A stretch of DNA of 45,204 nucleotides from Paenibacillus sp. A3 (GCF_001399685.1 NZ_JTHN01000124.1:1-45204), one strand, 5' to 3'. Positions 36,983 through 45,204 are shown, counted from the stretch's first letter. Notes: a model not told the origin generated them from the letters alone. Numbers and translations: made by a program.

Positions 36983-37790
36983 GAAAATTTTTAATTACCA
37001 AGTCATGTCCCGCCTGCATGAAACAGGCACGCTCGCCGTCACCTCCCATGAGCGGACATGGCTTAAAGCGATGCTGGAGCACCCGGCGTCCGGGCAAGCT
37101 TTTACTCCCGAGACGCTGGAGAAGCTGCAAAGCATGCTCCAAGGCGACCCGGCGCTGGATATGAAGGAAGGCTTCGGGGAAAAAGCCAAAAGCCGGGAGC
37201 ATCAGGTCTACCATCCGCTTTTGCGTTCCTTGCGGCGGATCATGCTGCGGAAGAGCGGTATTCTCATCAACCACCGGATCAGAGACGGACGGATGTTCGA
37301 AGAGCAGCCGGGCTTTCCGTTCAAGCTGGAGTACTCGATGGTCAAACGGGAATGGTACTTGATCTGGTATCACCTCCGGTATCGGGCGCTGATGAATACG
37401 AAGCTGCAGCATATTGTGGAGCTTGCGGAGCAACCGGTTTCGGCGGAGGAAGCCGCGGCAGTCGAAGCGGACATAAACCGCATGCTGGAAGGCCGGAAGG
37501 AATCGGCTGTCATCGAGGTGGTGCGCGAGTATAACAACGAGCTGTCCCGCATCCTGTACGCCTTCTCGTGCTTCGAAAAGCAGGTCGGGTACGACGACGC
37601 GGCAGACTGCTACACGATTCGGCTGACGTTCCTCGGGGACGAGAGCGAATATATTTTGTCCAAGCTGCGCTTTCTCGGCAAACGGGTCCGGGTGGTCGAA
37701 GGCGACAAGCTGAAGCGGCGCATGCGGGAATCGGCGGCCAAGGCGCTGAGCCGATATGGAATAGCGGAGGAGCAGCAGGTTGTTCCGTGA
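36969..37790 (+). CDS. WYL-domain regulator 2
   Basis: 273 residues. I start at ATG 36969, which follows GGAAGGAG and overlaps gene 1 by 14 nt; the frame is open from 36939, but that start is inside gene 1 without a site. The WYL motif is at 129-131 in KREWYLIWYHLRYR, within a basic, beta-rich region; a WCX-like segment (YTIRLTFLGDESEYIL) follows near 215-240. No clear N-terminal helix-turn-helix, though residues 1-60 are helical. It may act with protein 1 as a hetero-oligomer, one binding DNA and both sensing ligand. No similar pair elsewhere in the window. Confidence 0.88.
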   Translation: MNPFEKIFNYQVMSRLHETGTLAVTSHERTWLKAMLEHPASGQAFTPETLEKLQSMLQGDPALDMKEGFGEKAKSREHQVYHPLLRSLRRIMLRKSGILINHRIRDGRMFEEQPGFPFKLEYSMVKREWYLIWYHLRYRALMNTKLQHIVELAEQPVSAEEAAAVEADINRMLEGRKESAVIEVVREYNNELSRILYAFSCFEKQVGYDDAADCYTIRLTFLGDESEYILSKLRFLGKRVRVVEGDKLKRRMRESAAKALSRYGIAEEQQVVP

Positions 37791-38000
37791 ACGGCGGCAG
37801 GCCGGATAGAAAAGGGCGGGCCTCAGCCGCAAGCCGACCGGCAACCTAGTAGCGCTGCTGTTCGGGCGTTGGATTGGTCTGCCGGGAAATCGAGGGTACC
37901 CAGGCTCGTGGGACACCCTGTAAGGCCCGGAGACGCTGGAGCGCTCGGTGAGTTCGATGGCGCATGAGGAGTTCTCGATGACGCTGGATGGCTCCAGGCT

Positions 38001-38200
38001 CTATGATGCTCTAGACACTCAATGGATGCTCTTTGACGCTCTATGATGCGCTAGACACTCGATGGATGCTCTTTGATACTCTATGATGCGCTAGACACTC
38101 GATGGATGCTCTTTGATACTCTATGATGCGCTAGACACCGGTAGATGCTCTTTGACGTTCCATGATACGTTAGACGCCCGATGGATGCTCTTTGATGTTC
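38001..38200. repeat. 40-bp tandem repeat, about five units
   Basis: Units start at 38001, 38041, 38081, 38121 and 38161. The consensus opens with CTATGATGCG, continues CTAGACACTC, then GATGGATGCT and CTTTGATACT. Units 2 and 3 are almost identical; units 4 and 5 have drifted, and degenerate pieces with ACTCTATGATGCTCGATGAC continue to about 38330. No spacers, so not CRISPR. 40 is not a multiple of 3, so it does not encode a protein repeat. Confidence 0.9.
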
Positions 38201-38434
38201 CACAATACTCTATATGCTCGATGACAACATACTCTACGATGGTGCTATGTGGCGCTCGACGATACCCCAGACACTCTATGATGCTCGATGACACTTTACG
38301 CTATGACGCTAGAGGTACACTCGGAAGTGCGTTTCAGCTCACGGTGCACATTACTTCCGATGGTCTCTTGCTCTCATGCGGCCGTTCGTAAGCAATGCGG
38401 CAATCCTCATCTCAGTAGCGACCTTCGCAAAACC

Positions 38435-38587
38435 AATAGAGGAACCCAGATGCGCTAAAATACTTCCAATAGCCCTATTCTGAAAAATAGAGGAACTCAG
38501 ATGCGCAATTATCCCGGCTCGACGGCAAAAGCCGGTGAATCCGGCATCATTCGCCAGAATAGAGGCACCAAGTTCCTCTATCGCCCC
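38435..38587. repeat. Dispersed AATAGAGGAAC repeats
   Basis: AATAGAGGAAC followed by CCAGATGCGC at 38435-38455 and by TCAGATGCGC at 38486-38506, a 51-bp period. A third, mirrored copy ATAGAGG...CCTCTAT spans 38560-38581. Short elements of this style are scattered between genes in Paenibacillus; mobility or function is unknown. A CGGCAAAAGCCGG-type hairpin lies between copies two and three. Confidence 0.65.
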
Positions 38588-38908
38588 AGACAACGAGCAA
38601 AACAGCCGAATAACGAACACCAGTTCCTCTGTCCCCGGAAGTCACTCCCTGCGATCCGTCATCCAAGAACCATCATCTAAGAGAAATCGACGCCGCACAG
38701 GGCTTGCAAACCGCCTACAGCAGCGCAGCGCCAAACGCAAGCTTGGGATTCGCATGCGCTGAATCCCAAGCCAGCCGCCCTATGAGCGCACAATTGCCCG
38801 CGAACGATATCTACAGCGAGCAATTGCGAAATGGAGCAAAAAGCTCCGCTCCAACAGCTTCACGTCCGAACGCTTCCGCCAAACGAACCGAAAAAAGGAG
38901 GTGTCCTT

Positions 38909-39106
38909 ATGACCGCAATACATTGGCCTAACGCGATTTTGTTTGCTCTTCTTTTCCTGGCCTTTCCGATCTACGTTATTTACCGGCTGCAAACGATCTC
39001 CCGCAAGCTATCCCGTATCGAACAGCAGCTTCTCGACCAGAAGCGGGCGCAGTTCAAGGCGGACAACGCCCGCATCGCAAAATCGCAAGAGCCCCCCACC
39101 GCCTAA
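38909..39106 (+). CDS. Small membrane protein
   Basis: 65 residues from ATG 38909 behind AAAAAAGGAGGTG, one of the strongest ribosome sites in the window. Residues 7-28 (NAILFALLFLAFPIYVIYRL) are a single membrane segment; the rest is a charged, coiled-coil-like helix (ISRKLSRIEQQLLDQKRAQF) and should lie in the cytoplasm. It resembles many short Bacillales proteins of unknown function. The start and strong site, rather than similarity, are the evidence. A GGCTGT...ACAGCC hairpin follows right after the stop (39107-39124), without a U-tract. Confidence 0.75.
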   Translation: MTAIHWPNAILFALLFLAFPIYVIYRLQTISRKLSRIEQQLLDQKRAQFKADNARIAKSQEPPTA

Positions 39107-39256
39107 GGCTGTATGGCAACAGCCCTAAACGATGGGGAGCTCTCCTGCATAGCATACACACATACACAGCCTTCACTGCGGTCCGATCCGCCCGAAAATC
39201 CCTCTTCCAACGCGAGATTATCGGGCGTCCGCTCGCATAAGCTCAAAACCGACAAC

Positions 39257-40516
39257 TTATGTCGCCGTTACAACCTGCTTGTAATAATCGTCGATGAGAA
39301 CGGCCTTGCCGCCGTTCAAGCGGGACTCTTCCGCCGCGAACGCCATCAAATGGCTGCGCACAGAAGCGCTGGCCGAGGTCAGGCTTTCCCCGCCGGCATT
39401 GCTCCGCACCTCGCGCAGGAAGCTGCGCACGATGCCGCTGTCCCCTCCGCCGTGGCCGCTGACCTGCGGCGGAATCTCAATCTCCGTCTTCTGGTGCGTC
39501 AGAAAATCCATCAGCGTGATGGTGCTCTCTTCCCCGCGGAGCTCGCCGCGCGTGCCCATAATCTGGATGCGGCGCTCCTGCTCCCTCGTAAAGCCGCACA
39601 TGCTAAACATCGCCGTAGCTCCGCTCGCGAATTCCATGTTGACCACCTGATGATCGACCACGTTGTTGTCGCACTTGTAGACGCAGCGGCCGTACGGCGA
39701 CTCGCGCAGGCCCTTCACGATGTTCTCCCACGTCAGCTCCTCCGTATAATGGCGCGCCCAAGCTTTGCCTTCGCCCAGATAGAACCGCGGGGCGGAATAA
39801 GGACATTCCGCCTCAACCGCACAGCCGTCGATACAGTAATCCGTCGATCCGGCAGGCGCATTCCCCGAATGAAAATGCATCAGCGAGCCGAACGAGCTGA
39901 CCTTGACGCACGGCTGGTCCATCAGCCACGACAGCACATCCATGTCATGACAGGATTTTGCCAGAATCATCGGACTGGATTTGTCCGAGTTGTTCCAGTT
40001 GCCGCGGACGAAGCTGTGGGCGATGTGCCAGTAGCCGACATTTTCGTTCAGCTGAATCGACACGACCTCGCCGATGCGGCCTTCCGCGATGATCTTTTTC
40101 AACGTGGCCCAGAACGGCGTGTAGCGCAGCACATGGCAGATCGTCAGCAGCCGGTTGTTCGCCAGCGCTCTCCGCTCCATCTCCACGCATTCGCGCGGGT
40201 CCGGCGACATCGGCTTTTCGAGCAGTACGTGGTATTTGAGATCCAGCGCCTGCAGCGTCGGCTCATAGTGCATCCGGTCTTGGGTGCAAATCATGGCGAT
40301 ATCGGCCATCTGCGGACGGTTGAGCAGCTCCTCCCACGTCTCGAAGCAGTTTTCCCGGGAAATACCGTGTTCGGCTGCGAACTTTTCCCGGCGCTCGGCG
40401 TTAGGCTCCGCGACGGCTACGAATTTCAATTCATGCGGGCAATCGAGCGCGTACCGCGCATAGCCGCCGGCCCCTCTCGCTCCGGCTCCGATCAAGACGG
40501 CTGTCATTGGTTTCAT
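39257..40516 (-). CDS. Gfo/Idh/MocA family oxidoreductase
   Basis: 419-residue NAD(P)-dependent dehydrogenase of sugars or sugar acids. N-terminal Rossmann fold MTAVLIGAGARGAGGYARYA with GxGxxG, and VLLEKPMSPD in the place of the conserved EKP motif whose Lys binds substrate. The C-terminal half is the open beta-sheet domain with the catalytic His expected in KSCHDMDVLSWLMD. Last gene of the transporter operon, 51 nt after the binding-protein gene, so it probably acts on the imported sugar. Substrate not determinable. ATG 40516 follows AAAGGAGC. Confidence 0.93.
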   Translation of the reverse strand: MKPMTAVLIGAGARGAGGYARYALDCPHELKFVAVAEPNAERREKFAAEHGISRENCFETWEELLNRPQMADIAMICTQDRMHYEPTLQALDLKYHVLLEKPMSPDPRECVEMERRALANNRLLTICHVLRYTPFWATLKKIIAEGRIGEVVSIQLNENVGYWHIAHSFVRGNWNNSDKSSPMILAKSCHDMDVLSWLMDQPCVKVSSFGSLMHFHSGNAPAGSTDYCIDGCAVEAECPYSAPRFYLGEGKAWARHYTEELTWENIVKGLRESPYGRCVYKCDNNVVDHQVVNMEFASGATAMFSMCGFTREQERRIQIMGTRGELRGEESTITLMDFLTHQKTEIEIPPQVSGHGGGDSGIVRSFLREVRSNAGGESLTSASASVRSHLMAFAAEESRLNGGKAVLIDDYYKQVVTAT

Positions 40517-40567
40517 GGTCTCGGGCTCCTTTTTCCGAATATCATACTCATCAGCCGGCCTTAAGCC

Positions 40568-42136
40568 TTACTGCCAGCCAACTTTCGCGTTGTTGTCCTT
40601 GATCAGCTTGTTCACTTCGTCGACGACTTCCTTGCCGCCCTTCGACATAAACTCGTCTACCATCTTATCCCAATCCGAAAACGGCCGCTGGCCGACGATC
40701 ATTTTCGTTTTCTCGTCGTTCAGGAACTGGGACAGCTCGGTCCATTTCGTATTGTACAGCGGCGACTGAACGGCCATCACGGGGCTGAGATAAATTTTGG
40801 ATGTCTTGAGATAGGCGACCACCGATTCGTTGAACTGCCTTTCGAGCGGCGATTTCGAGCCTTTGATGAACACTTCCAGGTCCTGGTCGTTCGGCGCCCA
40901 GCCTTCGGTGTTGATGTATGCGCTCGGCGCCACGTTGGAACGGTTTTCCTTAATTGGAATCGGCACGCCGTCTTCCATTTTGTAGCCTTTGCCTTCTTTG
41001 CCGTTCAGCCAATCGTACTTTTCATTCTTGGAGTTACGCTGGTCCGCCGGCGTAAATTCGCGGAAATAGTCCATGATTTCGAGAATACGCTGTACTTTCT
41101 CCGGATCGTTCTTCAGCTTGGCGCTCAGCAGATACATTTTGTAGTATCCGGCCAGCGAGCGGATGCCCTGCGTGCCGTCCGGCGCTTTGAAGGCCGGCAG
41201 TGGCGCAAGCACCGCATTGGGTGCGTTTTCGGCCAGCGTCTTGTAGTTGATCAGATTGCCGCCCGGCTCCTCGTACCAGATTCCGACTTTCCCGGCGTTG
41301 AACGCCTTGAACACGTCGATATAGTTCGTAACCGCCCAGTCTTTCTTGATCGCGCCTTCCTTGTACAGATCCGTCAGGAACTTGACGACCTCTTTACTGC
41401 CTTCGCCGATGTCGGGGATGTACTGCCCGTTCTTGTCCTTTTCGTACCAAGCGCCGTAATACGGGCTGAACGTAGGGCTGTAGTAGATGTTTTTGGCCAA
41501 CCCGAGGCCGATCGTGTCGTCCTTGCCGTTGCCGTCCGGGTCCTGCTTGGCGAACGCGATGGCGACTTTCTTCAGCTCCTCGTAATTCGTCGGCATCGGC
41601 AGTCCCAGCTTGTCGAGCCAATCCTTGCGGATAACCGGCTTTTTGCCGCCCTTGGCGTTGAAGAAATAAGGAACCGCGTATACTTTGCCGTTCACCTTGA
41701 GCATATCCCAGACGTTGGAAGGTACCGGCTTGAACGAATTGTATTTGTCGAGATAGTCGTTCAGCGGGAGAAAAGCGCCCTGCTTCGCCCATTTCATATA
41801 ATTGGCATCCACCAGCTCCATGCCGATGACGTCCGGAATATCGCCGGAGGCCATCGTGACGCTGAGCTTCTCGTCATACGTATCCCAAGGAACATACTGC
41901 GGCTTGAAGTCGACGTTGAACTTCTCGTTGATCACTTTGACCGCTTCGCTGTCCGGCCCCGGCACCGGATTTTCCCACGTGCCCGAGAACCAGGTGATCG
42001 TTATCTTTTTATTTTTGGCGTCCGCGCTGCCTTTGCCGGCGTCCGCCGCACCCGAGTTCGCTCCTCCGGAGCAAGCTGTCATACTGCCCGCTACGGCGAG
42101 CGAAAGCAGAACGGAAACAGACCGTTTCATTGTCAT
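40568..42136 (-). CDS. Extracellular solute-binding lipoprotein, family 1 (LplA type)
   Basis: 522 residues. Lipoprotein signal: MTMKRSVSVLLSLAVAGSMTACSGG, with the lipidated Cys at 22 in the lipobox SMTAC, followed by a Gly/Ala/Asp linker. The rest is a large periplasmic-binding fold of COG1653, with the long size typical of Paenibacillus LplA-like proteins that take up oligosaccharides (often pectin- or hemicellulose-derived). The start ATG 42136 follows AAGGAGG by about 10 nt. It is transcribed after the two permease genes. No ATPase gene is present, so a shared MsmX-type ATPase from elsewhere is needed. Confidence 0.94.
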   Translation of the reverse strand: MTMKRSVSVLLSLAVAGSMTACSGGANSGAADAGKGSADAKNKKITITWFSGTWENPVPGPDSEAVKVINEKFNVDFKPQYVPWDTYDEKLSVTMASGDIPDVIGMELVDANYMKWAKQGAFLPLNDYLDKYNSFKPVPSNVWDMLKVNGKVYAVPYFFNAKGGKKPVIRKDWLDKLGLPMPTNYEELKKVAIAFAKQDPDGNGKDDTIGLGLAKNIYYSPTFSPYYGAWYEKDKNGQYIPDIGEGSKEVVKFLTDLYKEGAIKKDWAVTNYIDVFKAFNAGKVGIWYEEPGGNLINYKTLAENAPNAVLAPLPAFKAPDGTQGIRSLAGYYKMYLLSAKLKNDPEKVQRILEIMDYFREFTPADQRNSKNEKYDWLNGKEGKGYKMEDGVPIPIKENRSNVAPSAYINTEGWAPNDQDLEVFIKGSKSPLERQFNESVVAYLKTSKIYLSPVMAVQSPLYNTKWTELSQFLNDEKTKMIVGQRPFSDWDKMVDEFMSKGGKEVVDEVNKLIKDNNAKVGWQ

Positions 42137-42199
42137 GGATGCATATCCTCCTTAAGGTGTAATGCTATGGTACATCAGTCAAACCGAATATCCAACCCC

Positions 42200-43084
42200 C
42201 TAGCCTTTGACCGAGCCCAGCATCACCCCTTTCGCAAAATGCTTTTGCAGAAACGGATACAGCACGAGAATCGGGATCGTCGACACCAGAATCGCCGCCA
42301 TGCCGATCGTTTCTGCGGGTGGAACCTGCAGCCCCCGGGCCGCTTGCACCCCTTCGGACAAAATATTGCCCGCCTGGCTTAGAATCACGATCTGACGCAG
42401 CATAACCTGCACCGTCCATTTGGCCGGATCGTTCAAATAAAGCAGCGCCGAGAAATACGTGTTCCAGTGGGCCACGGCGGAGAACAGCCCGAAGGCGGCC
42501 AGCGCCGGCTTGGACAGCGGAAGAATGATGCGGGCGTAAATTTGCAGGTCGTTGGCCCCGTCGATCAAAGCCGACTCCGTCAGCTCATGCGGAATATTAA
42601 GAAAAAACTGCCGCATGACGATCAGATTGTACGAGTTGATGGCGACGGGAAGAATTAACGCCCAGTACGAGTTGATCAGGCCGGTGGCGCTGACGATCAT
42701 GTAAGTCGGGATAATGCCTGCCCCGAAGACGAACGTGAACAGGACGAGGAACAGAAACACCCGTTTGCCGAGAATGTTGCGCGACAAAGCGTAAGCCATC
42801 ATCGAAGTCAGCAGCAGATTGACGATCGTGCCCACGACGGTGACGAAGACGGTCACGCCAAGCGAGCGCACGAACGAATCCGATTGAAAAATATAGGCGT
42901 ACGCGTCGAGCACAAAGCTTGTCGGAACGAGCAGCAGCTCGGTCTTCACGTACTCCGTGTAGGAAGTAAACGACACGATAGTCATATAGTAGAACGGGAA
43001 CAGCATCAGCAGCGCGATGATCACAAGGAGCGCCCCGTTGACGGCCCCGAACGCTTTTTCCTGCCATGTGCGATTACGAATCAT
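42200..43084 (-). CDS. ABC sugar permease, CarB/LplC type (COG0395)
   Basis: 294 residues with six predicted membrane segments. First: ALLVIIALLMLFPFYYMTIV (18-37); later ones are near 80-100, 115-135, 145-165, 195-210 and 260-280. The cytoplasmic EAA loop is ESALIDGANDLQIYARIILP, which contacts the ATPase. ATG 43084 follows GGAGGTGC. Works with the LplB-type permease encoded upstream and the binding lipoprotein downstream. Confidence 0.94.
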   Translation of the reverse strand: MIRNRTWQEKAFGAVNGALLVIIALLMLFPFYYMTIVSFTSYTEYVKTELLLVPTSFVLDAYAYIFQSDSFVRSLGVTVFVTVVGTIVNLLLTSMMAYALSRNILGKRVFLFLVLFTFVFGAGIIPTYMIVSATGLINSYWALILPVAINSYNLIVMRQFFLNIPHELTESALIDGANDLQIYARIILPLSKPALAAFGLFSAVAHWNTYFSALLYLNDPAKWTVQVMLRQIVILSQAGNILSEGVQAARGLQVPPAETIGMAAILVSTIPILVLYPFLQKHFAKGVMLGSVKG

Positions 43085-43132
43085 AGCGTTTGCACCTCCG
43101 TATCTTGCTTTATGCCGCAGCCGCAGGTAAGA

Positions 43133-44122
43133 TTAGAACACGCCTTCTTCGCCGAAGCGTTTAGCCAGACGGTTCGCCCCGATAATCAGCAGCAGACCTA
43201 CGAGCGATTTGAACAAACCGACCGCGGTGGCGAAGCTGTAGTCGGATTCGGTCAGGCCTTTGACGTACACATACGTGTCGAGCACGTCGCCCACCGATTT
43301 GTTGAACGGGTTGAGCATCAGGAAAATCTGTTCAAAGCCCGAATCGAGCACGCTGCCGAGCCGCAAAATAAGCAAAATCACAATCGTGCTGCGAATCGCG
43401 GGAAGCGTAATGTGCCAGATTTGCCGCCAGCGGTTGGCTCCGTCGATGACGGCCGCTTCGTACTGGCTCGGGTCTACGGCGGCCAGCGCCGCGAGGAAGA
43501 GGATCGTTCCCCAACCGGATTCCTTCCAGATCACCTCAAGCACGACGAGAGGCATGAACCAGCCCGGCTCCTGAAGGAAGGCAACGGGTCCGATGCCGAA
43601 CAGCACGTGCAGCAGCTTGTTCACCAAGCCCTCAGACTGTAGGAACACCGTCACCATGCCAATCACGACGACCCAAGAAATGAAATGCGGCAGGTAGACG
43701 ATCGATTGAATGAGGCGCTTGAACCATTCGCGGCGCACCTCGTTGAGCATCACGGCGAGCACGATCGGCACCGGAAAGGCAAAGGCGATTTGCAGCAAGG
43801 ACAAGTACAGCGTGTTCCAGAGCACCCGCAGAACTTCCTTGTCCTGGAAGATGCGCTCAAAATGCTTCAGTCCGACCCACTCGCTGCCCCAGAAGCCTTG
43901 AAATGCGCTGTAATCTTGAAAAGCCATCATATTTCCGGCCATGGGCAAGTACTTGTATACGATAAAGTACACCAAGCCCGGGAACAGCAGCAGATACAAG
44001 TAACGCTCTTTCCACATCCGGGACAGCAGCAGTTGCCGGCGTGAGCTGCCGGACACGGACTCCGCCGCAATACGGGAAGGACTCGGATCGGGCGATGCCT
44101 TGGCTGTGAATTCCGTTTCCAT
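43133..44122 (-). CDS. ABC sugar permease, LplB type (COG4209)
   Basis: 329 residues. A hydrophilic N-terminus of about 38 residues precedes YLYLLLFPGLVYFIVYKYLPM, then five more membrane segments. The EAA loop is YEAAVIDGANRWRQIWHITL. First gene of the transporter operon; ATG 44122 follows AAAGGAG. The cre site at 44179-44193 lies 57 nt upstream of the start, so glucose repression is expected. Confidence 0.94.
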   Translation of the reverse strand: METEFTAKASPDPSPSRIAAESVSGSSRRQLLLSRMWKERYLYLLLFPGLVYFIVYKYLPMAGNMMAFQDYSAFQGFWGSEWVGLKHFERIFQDKEVLRVLWNTLYLSLLQIAFAFPVPIVLAVMLNEVRREWFKRLIQSIVYLPHFISWVVVIGMVTVFLQSEGLVNKLLHVLFGIGPVAFLQEPGWFMPLVVLEVIWKESGWGTILFLAALAAVDPSQYEAAVIDGANRWRQIWHITLPAIRSTIVILLILRLGSVLDSGFEQIFLMLNPFNKSVGDVLDTYVYVKGLTESDYSFATAVGLFKSLVGLLLIIGANRLAKRFGEEGVF

Positions 44123-44178
44123 AAGAAAACTCCTTTCTCGGTTTCATTGGGACTAGCGGCAGGTTCGCACCCGTTATC

Positions 44179-44193
44179 TTGGAACCGCTTCCA
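44179..44193. promoter_or_regulatory. cre (CcpA catabolite-repression) site
   Basis: TTGGAACCGCTTCCA fits the cre consensus WTGNAANCGNWNNCW at every defined position and is nearly palindromic. It lies between the divergent lplB-type operon and the sensor gene, 57 nt from the permease start, where CcpA would block transcription when preferred sugars are present. Confidence 0.8.
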
Positions 44194-44237
44194 GTCTATT
44201 TTGAGACTTAAGGGCCGCCCCTATCCCGGGGCCGCAA

Positions 44238-44246
44238 TGTTATAAT
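44238..44246 (+). promoter_or_regulatory. Extended -10 promoter of the sensor/regulator gene
   Basis: TATAAT at 44241-44246 preceded by TGT. There is no good -35 at 17 bp, but the extended -10 is perfect. 136 nt upstream of the TTG start. Confidence 0.6.
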
Positions 44247-44381
44247 ATAGTGAGAATTCGTCTCCGAAAACCGTCGCTATTGCCGTTTTATCACGGTTTT
44301 CGGGATTTCCGTAAATCAGTGAAGCATTCGAAAAACAGACATATTGCATCCGATCCGCCGAACGAAGGGAGTCAACCGCCT

Positions 44382-45204
44382 TTGCCAAGCATCCTCCGCA
44401 TCAAAATGAAAGCGCGTTCCGTTTTTTTTAAGCTGCTGCTCAGCTTTCTCGGGGTGATCGTTCTTCTGGTCATCTTCGAGCTCCTGACCTATGGAGTTTT
44501 CCGGCAAAGCCTCCGCGATGAAATCATCAAATATAACACGGTCAATCTCACGAACACGACAAACGATTTCGAGCAGCATTTTCAGCTGCTGGAGAATACG
44601 ATGCTGAATTTATACCTGAACCCGCGGCTGCAGGAGCTGAACAGCAAGCCGTATCTCGATTACGTGGCGGCCAACAAGGTGACGGACTATCTCAGCAATA
44701 CCGTATCCAATCAGGCGCTGTACTTGAACAACCTGTTCGTATACGACGTCAAGCATTCGCTGATGCTGGAGAAATCGAGAGGCGCGAGCCCCGAATCCAT
44801 GTTCACCGAATATTACGTCAATCCCGTTTACACCTACTCGTTCTGGAAAAAGCAATTGGAGCAGGCCGGTCCGATGACGATCTATCCAGCCGCTTCCTAT
44901 CTGCGAAACGGCTTGCCGGGCGATACGACCGGTCCGGTCTGGCCTATGCTGGTCAAAAGCCGATTTTATCCGGATTTCATGATGCTGGCTTTTGTCGATG
45001 CGGACCGCATGTTTCAAGCGTTCCACCGCTCGGTCAACGACAACTTTTACGTATTGGACGCAAGCGGCCGTCTGCTGTTCGCTTCGGGCTCCGCAGCCGA
45101 TGAGCCTCTGCCTGCTCTGCCTCCGGGACAGGATTGGGTGAAGGCGGATAACCAGTACTTCTTCTACACCACCGGACCGAAAACCGGATTCACCTATGTG
45201 AATC
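44382..45204 (+). CDS. Membrane sensor/regulator, AraC-type or histidine kinase (3' end outside window)
   Basis: At least 274 residues, open to the window edge. I start at TTG 44382, 10 nt after GAAGGGAG; ATG 44406 in the same frame has no site. Residues 10-36 hold a membrane segment (SVFFKLLLSFLGVIVLLVIFEL) and the following region is a Cache-like extracytoplasmic sensor, rich in Asn, Tyr and Leu, ending VLDASGRLLFASG. Such proteins beside lplABC operons in Paenibacillus end either in AraC helix-turn-helix domains or in histidine kinase domains; the deciding part is cut off. The FFKLLLSF start is common in the AraC group. It probably senses the transported sugar and controls the divergent operon. 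Confidence 0.85.
   Translation, partial: MPSILRIKMKARSVFFKLLLSFLGVIVLLVIFELLTYGVFRQSLRDEIIKYNTVNLTNTTNDFEQHFQLLENTMLNLYLNPRLQELNSKPYLDYVAANKVTDYLSNTVSNQALYLNNLFVYDVKHSLMLEKSRGASPESMFTEYYVNPVYTYSFWKKQLEQAGPMTIYPAASYLRNGLPGDTTGPVWPMLVKSRFYPDFMMLAFVDADRMFQAFHRSVNDNFYVLDASGRLLFASGSAADEPLPALPPGQDWVKADNQYFFYTTGPKTGFTYVN

Larger units (their letters stand above)
37791..38908. other. 1.1-kb non-coding, repeat-rich region
   Basis: No ORF here has a ribosome site plus protein-like composition. It holds a 40-bp tandem repeat (38001-38200, decaying to about 38330) and short dispersed repeats (38435-38587). Sequence 37791-38000 and 38588-38880 shows nothing else recognisable. The open frames at 38113-38391 and 38351-38620 are low-complexity readings of the repeats. 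Confidence 0.7.

Noticed and set aside
38001-38330. CRISPR array
   Set aside because: Units are directly adjacent with no unique spacers, and no cas genes are present.
38113-38391. 92-residue plus-strand ORF
   Set aside because: It is made of the 40-bp tandem repeat in shifting frames and has no ribosome site.
38351-38620. 89-residue minus-strand ORF
   Set aside because: It reads through dispersed intergenic repeats and lacks a ribosome site and protein-like composition.
1-45204. Insertion sequences, prophage or integrase genes
   Set aside because: No transposase, integrase or phage structural motif was seen in any frame; the accessory loci carry no visible mobile element.

Overview
The window is a Gram-positive, GC-rich chromosome segment, almost certainly from Paenibacillus. 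Ribosome binding sites are strong AGGAGG types. There is a fusaricidin-type lipopeptide operon, an LplABC-type (COG4209/COG0395/COG1653) sugar transporter of the sort abundant in that genus, and tandem WYL regulators.

Region 1 (1-23042, minus strand) is one long operon. It starts with six lipid genes in the order FabI reductase, acyl-AMP ligase, aldehyde-dehydrogenase-like reductase, ThDP enzyme, KAS II, FabZ-like hotdog protein, and ends in a giant NRPS that runs off the left edge. The order matches the Paenibacillus polymyxa fusGFEDCBA operon, which makes the guanidino-hydroxy fatty acid and the peptide of fusaricidin. The adenylation codes, read by eye, differ from fusaricidin after the first residue: Thr, D-Phe (epimerase present), Ile, Orn/Dab, then a partial DMKD module. 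The expected product is therefore a fusaricidin-like lipopeptide with a different, cationic peptide. Two lipid enzymes lack a canonical catalytic residue.

Region 2 (23288-29585) has an alpha/beta hydrolase with its TetR repressor behind an operator-containing promoter, a DUF6884-type protein, a 1045-residue GNAT fusion protein and an amidohydrolase.

Region 3 (29544-37790) is the most interesting part: a bacterial Ro/RtcB RNA-repair locus. Its minus-strand order is three tandem Y-RNA candidates, Ro60 homologue (rsr), small ORF(s), YcgL-type nucleotidyltransferase, a 534-residue helical protein and the RNA ligase rtcB, ending in a terminator. Two overlapping WYL regulator genes diverge from it. 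The first RNA carries a circularly permuted tRNA mimic (acceptor, T and D arms intact, acceptor closed by four bases), as in YrlA RNAs. It and two neighbouring RNAs share a 24-nt block and a closing helix.

Region 4 (37791-39256) is mostly non-coding: a 40-bp tandem repeat, dispersed short repeats and one small membrane-protein gene.

Region 5 (39257-45204) is a carbohydrate operon (two permeases, binding lipoprotein, Gfo/Idh/MocA oxidoreductase), divergent from a membrane sensor/regulator cut by the right edge. A consensus cre (CcpA) site lies between them.

All assignments are from reading the sequence; no database search was possible.
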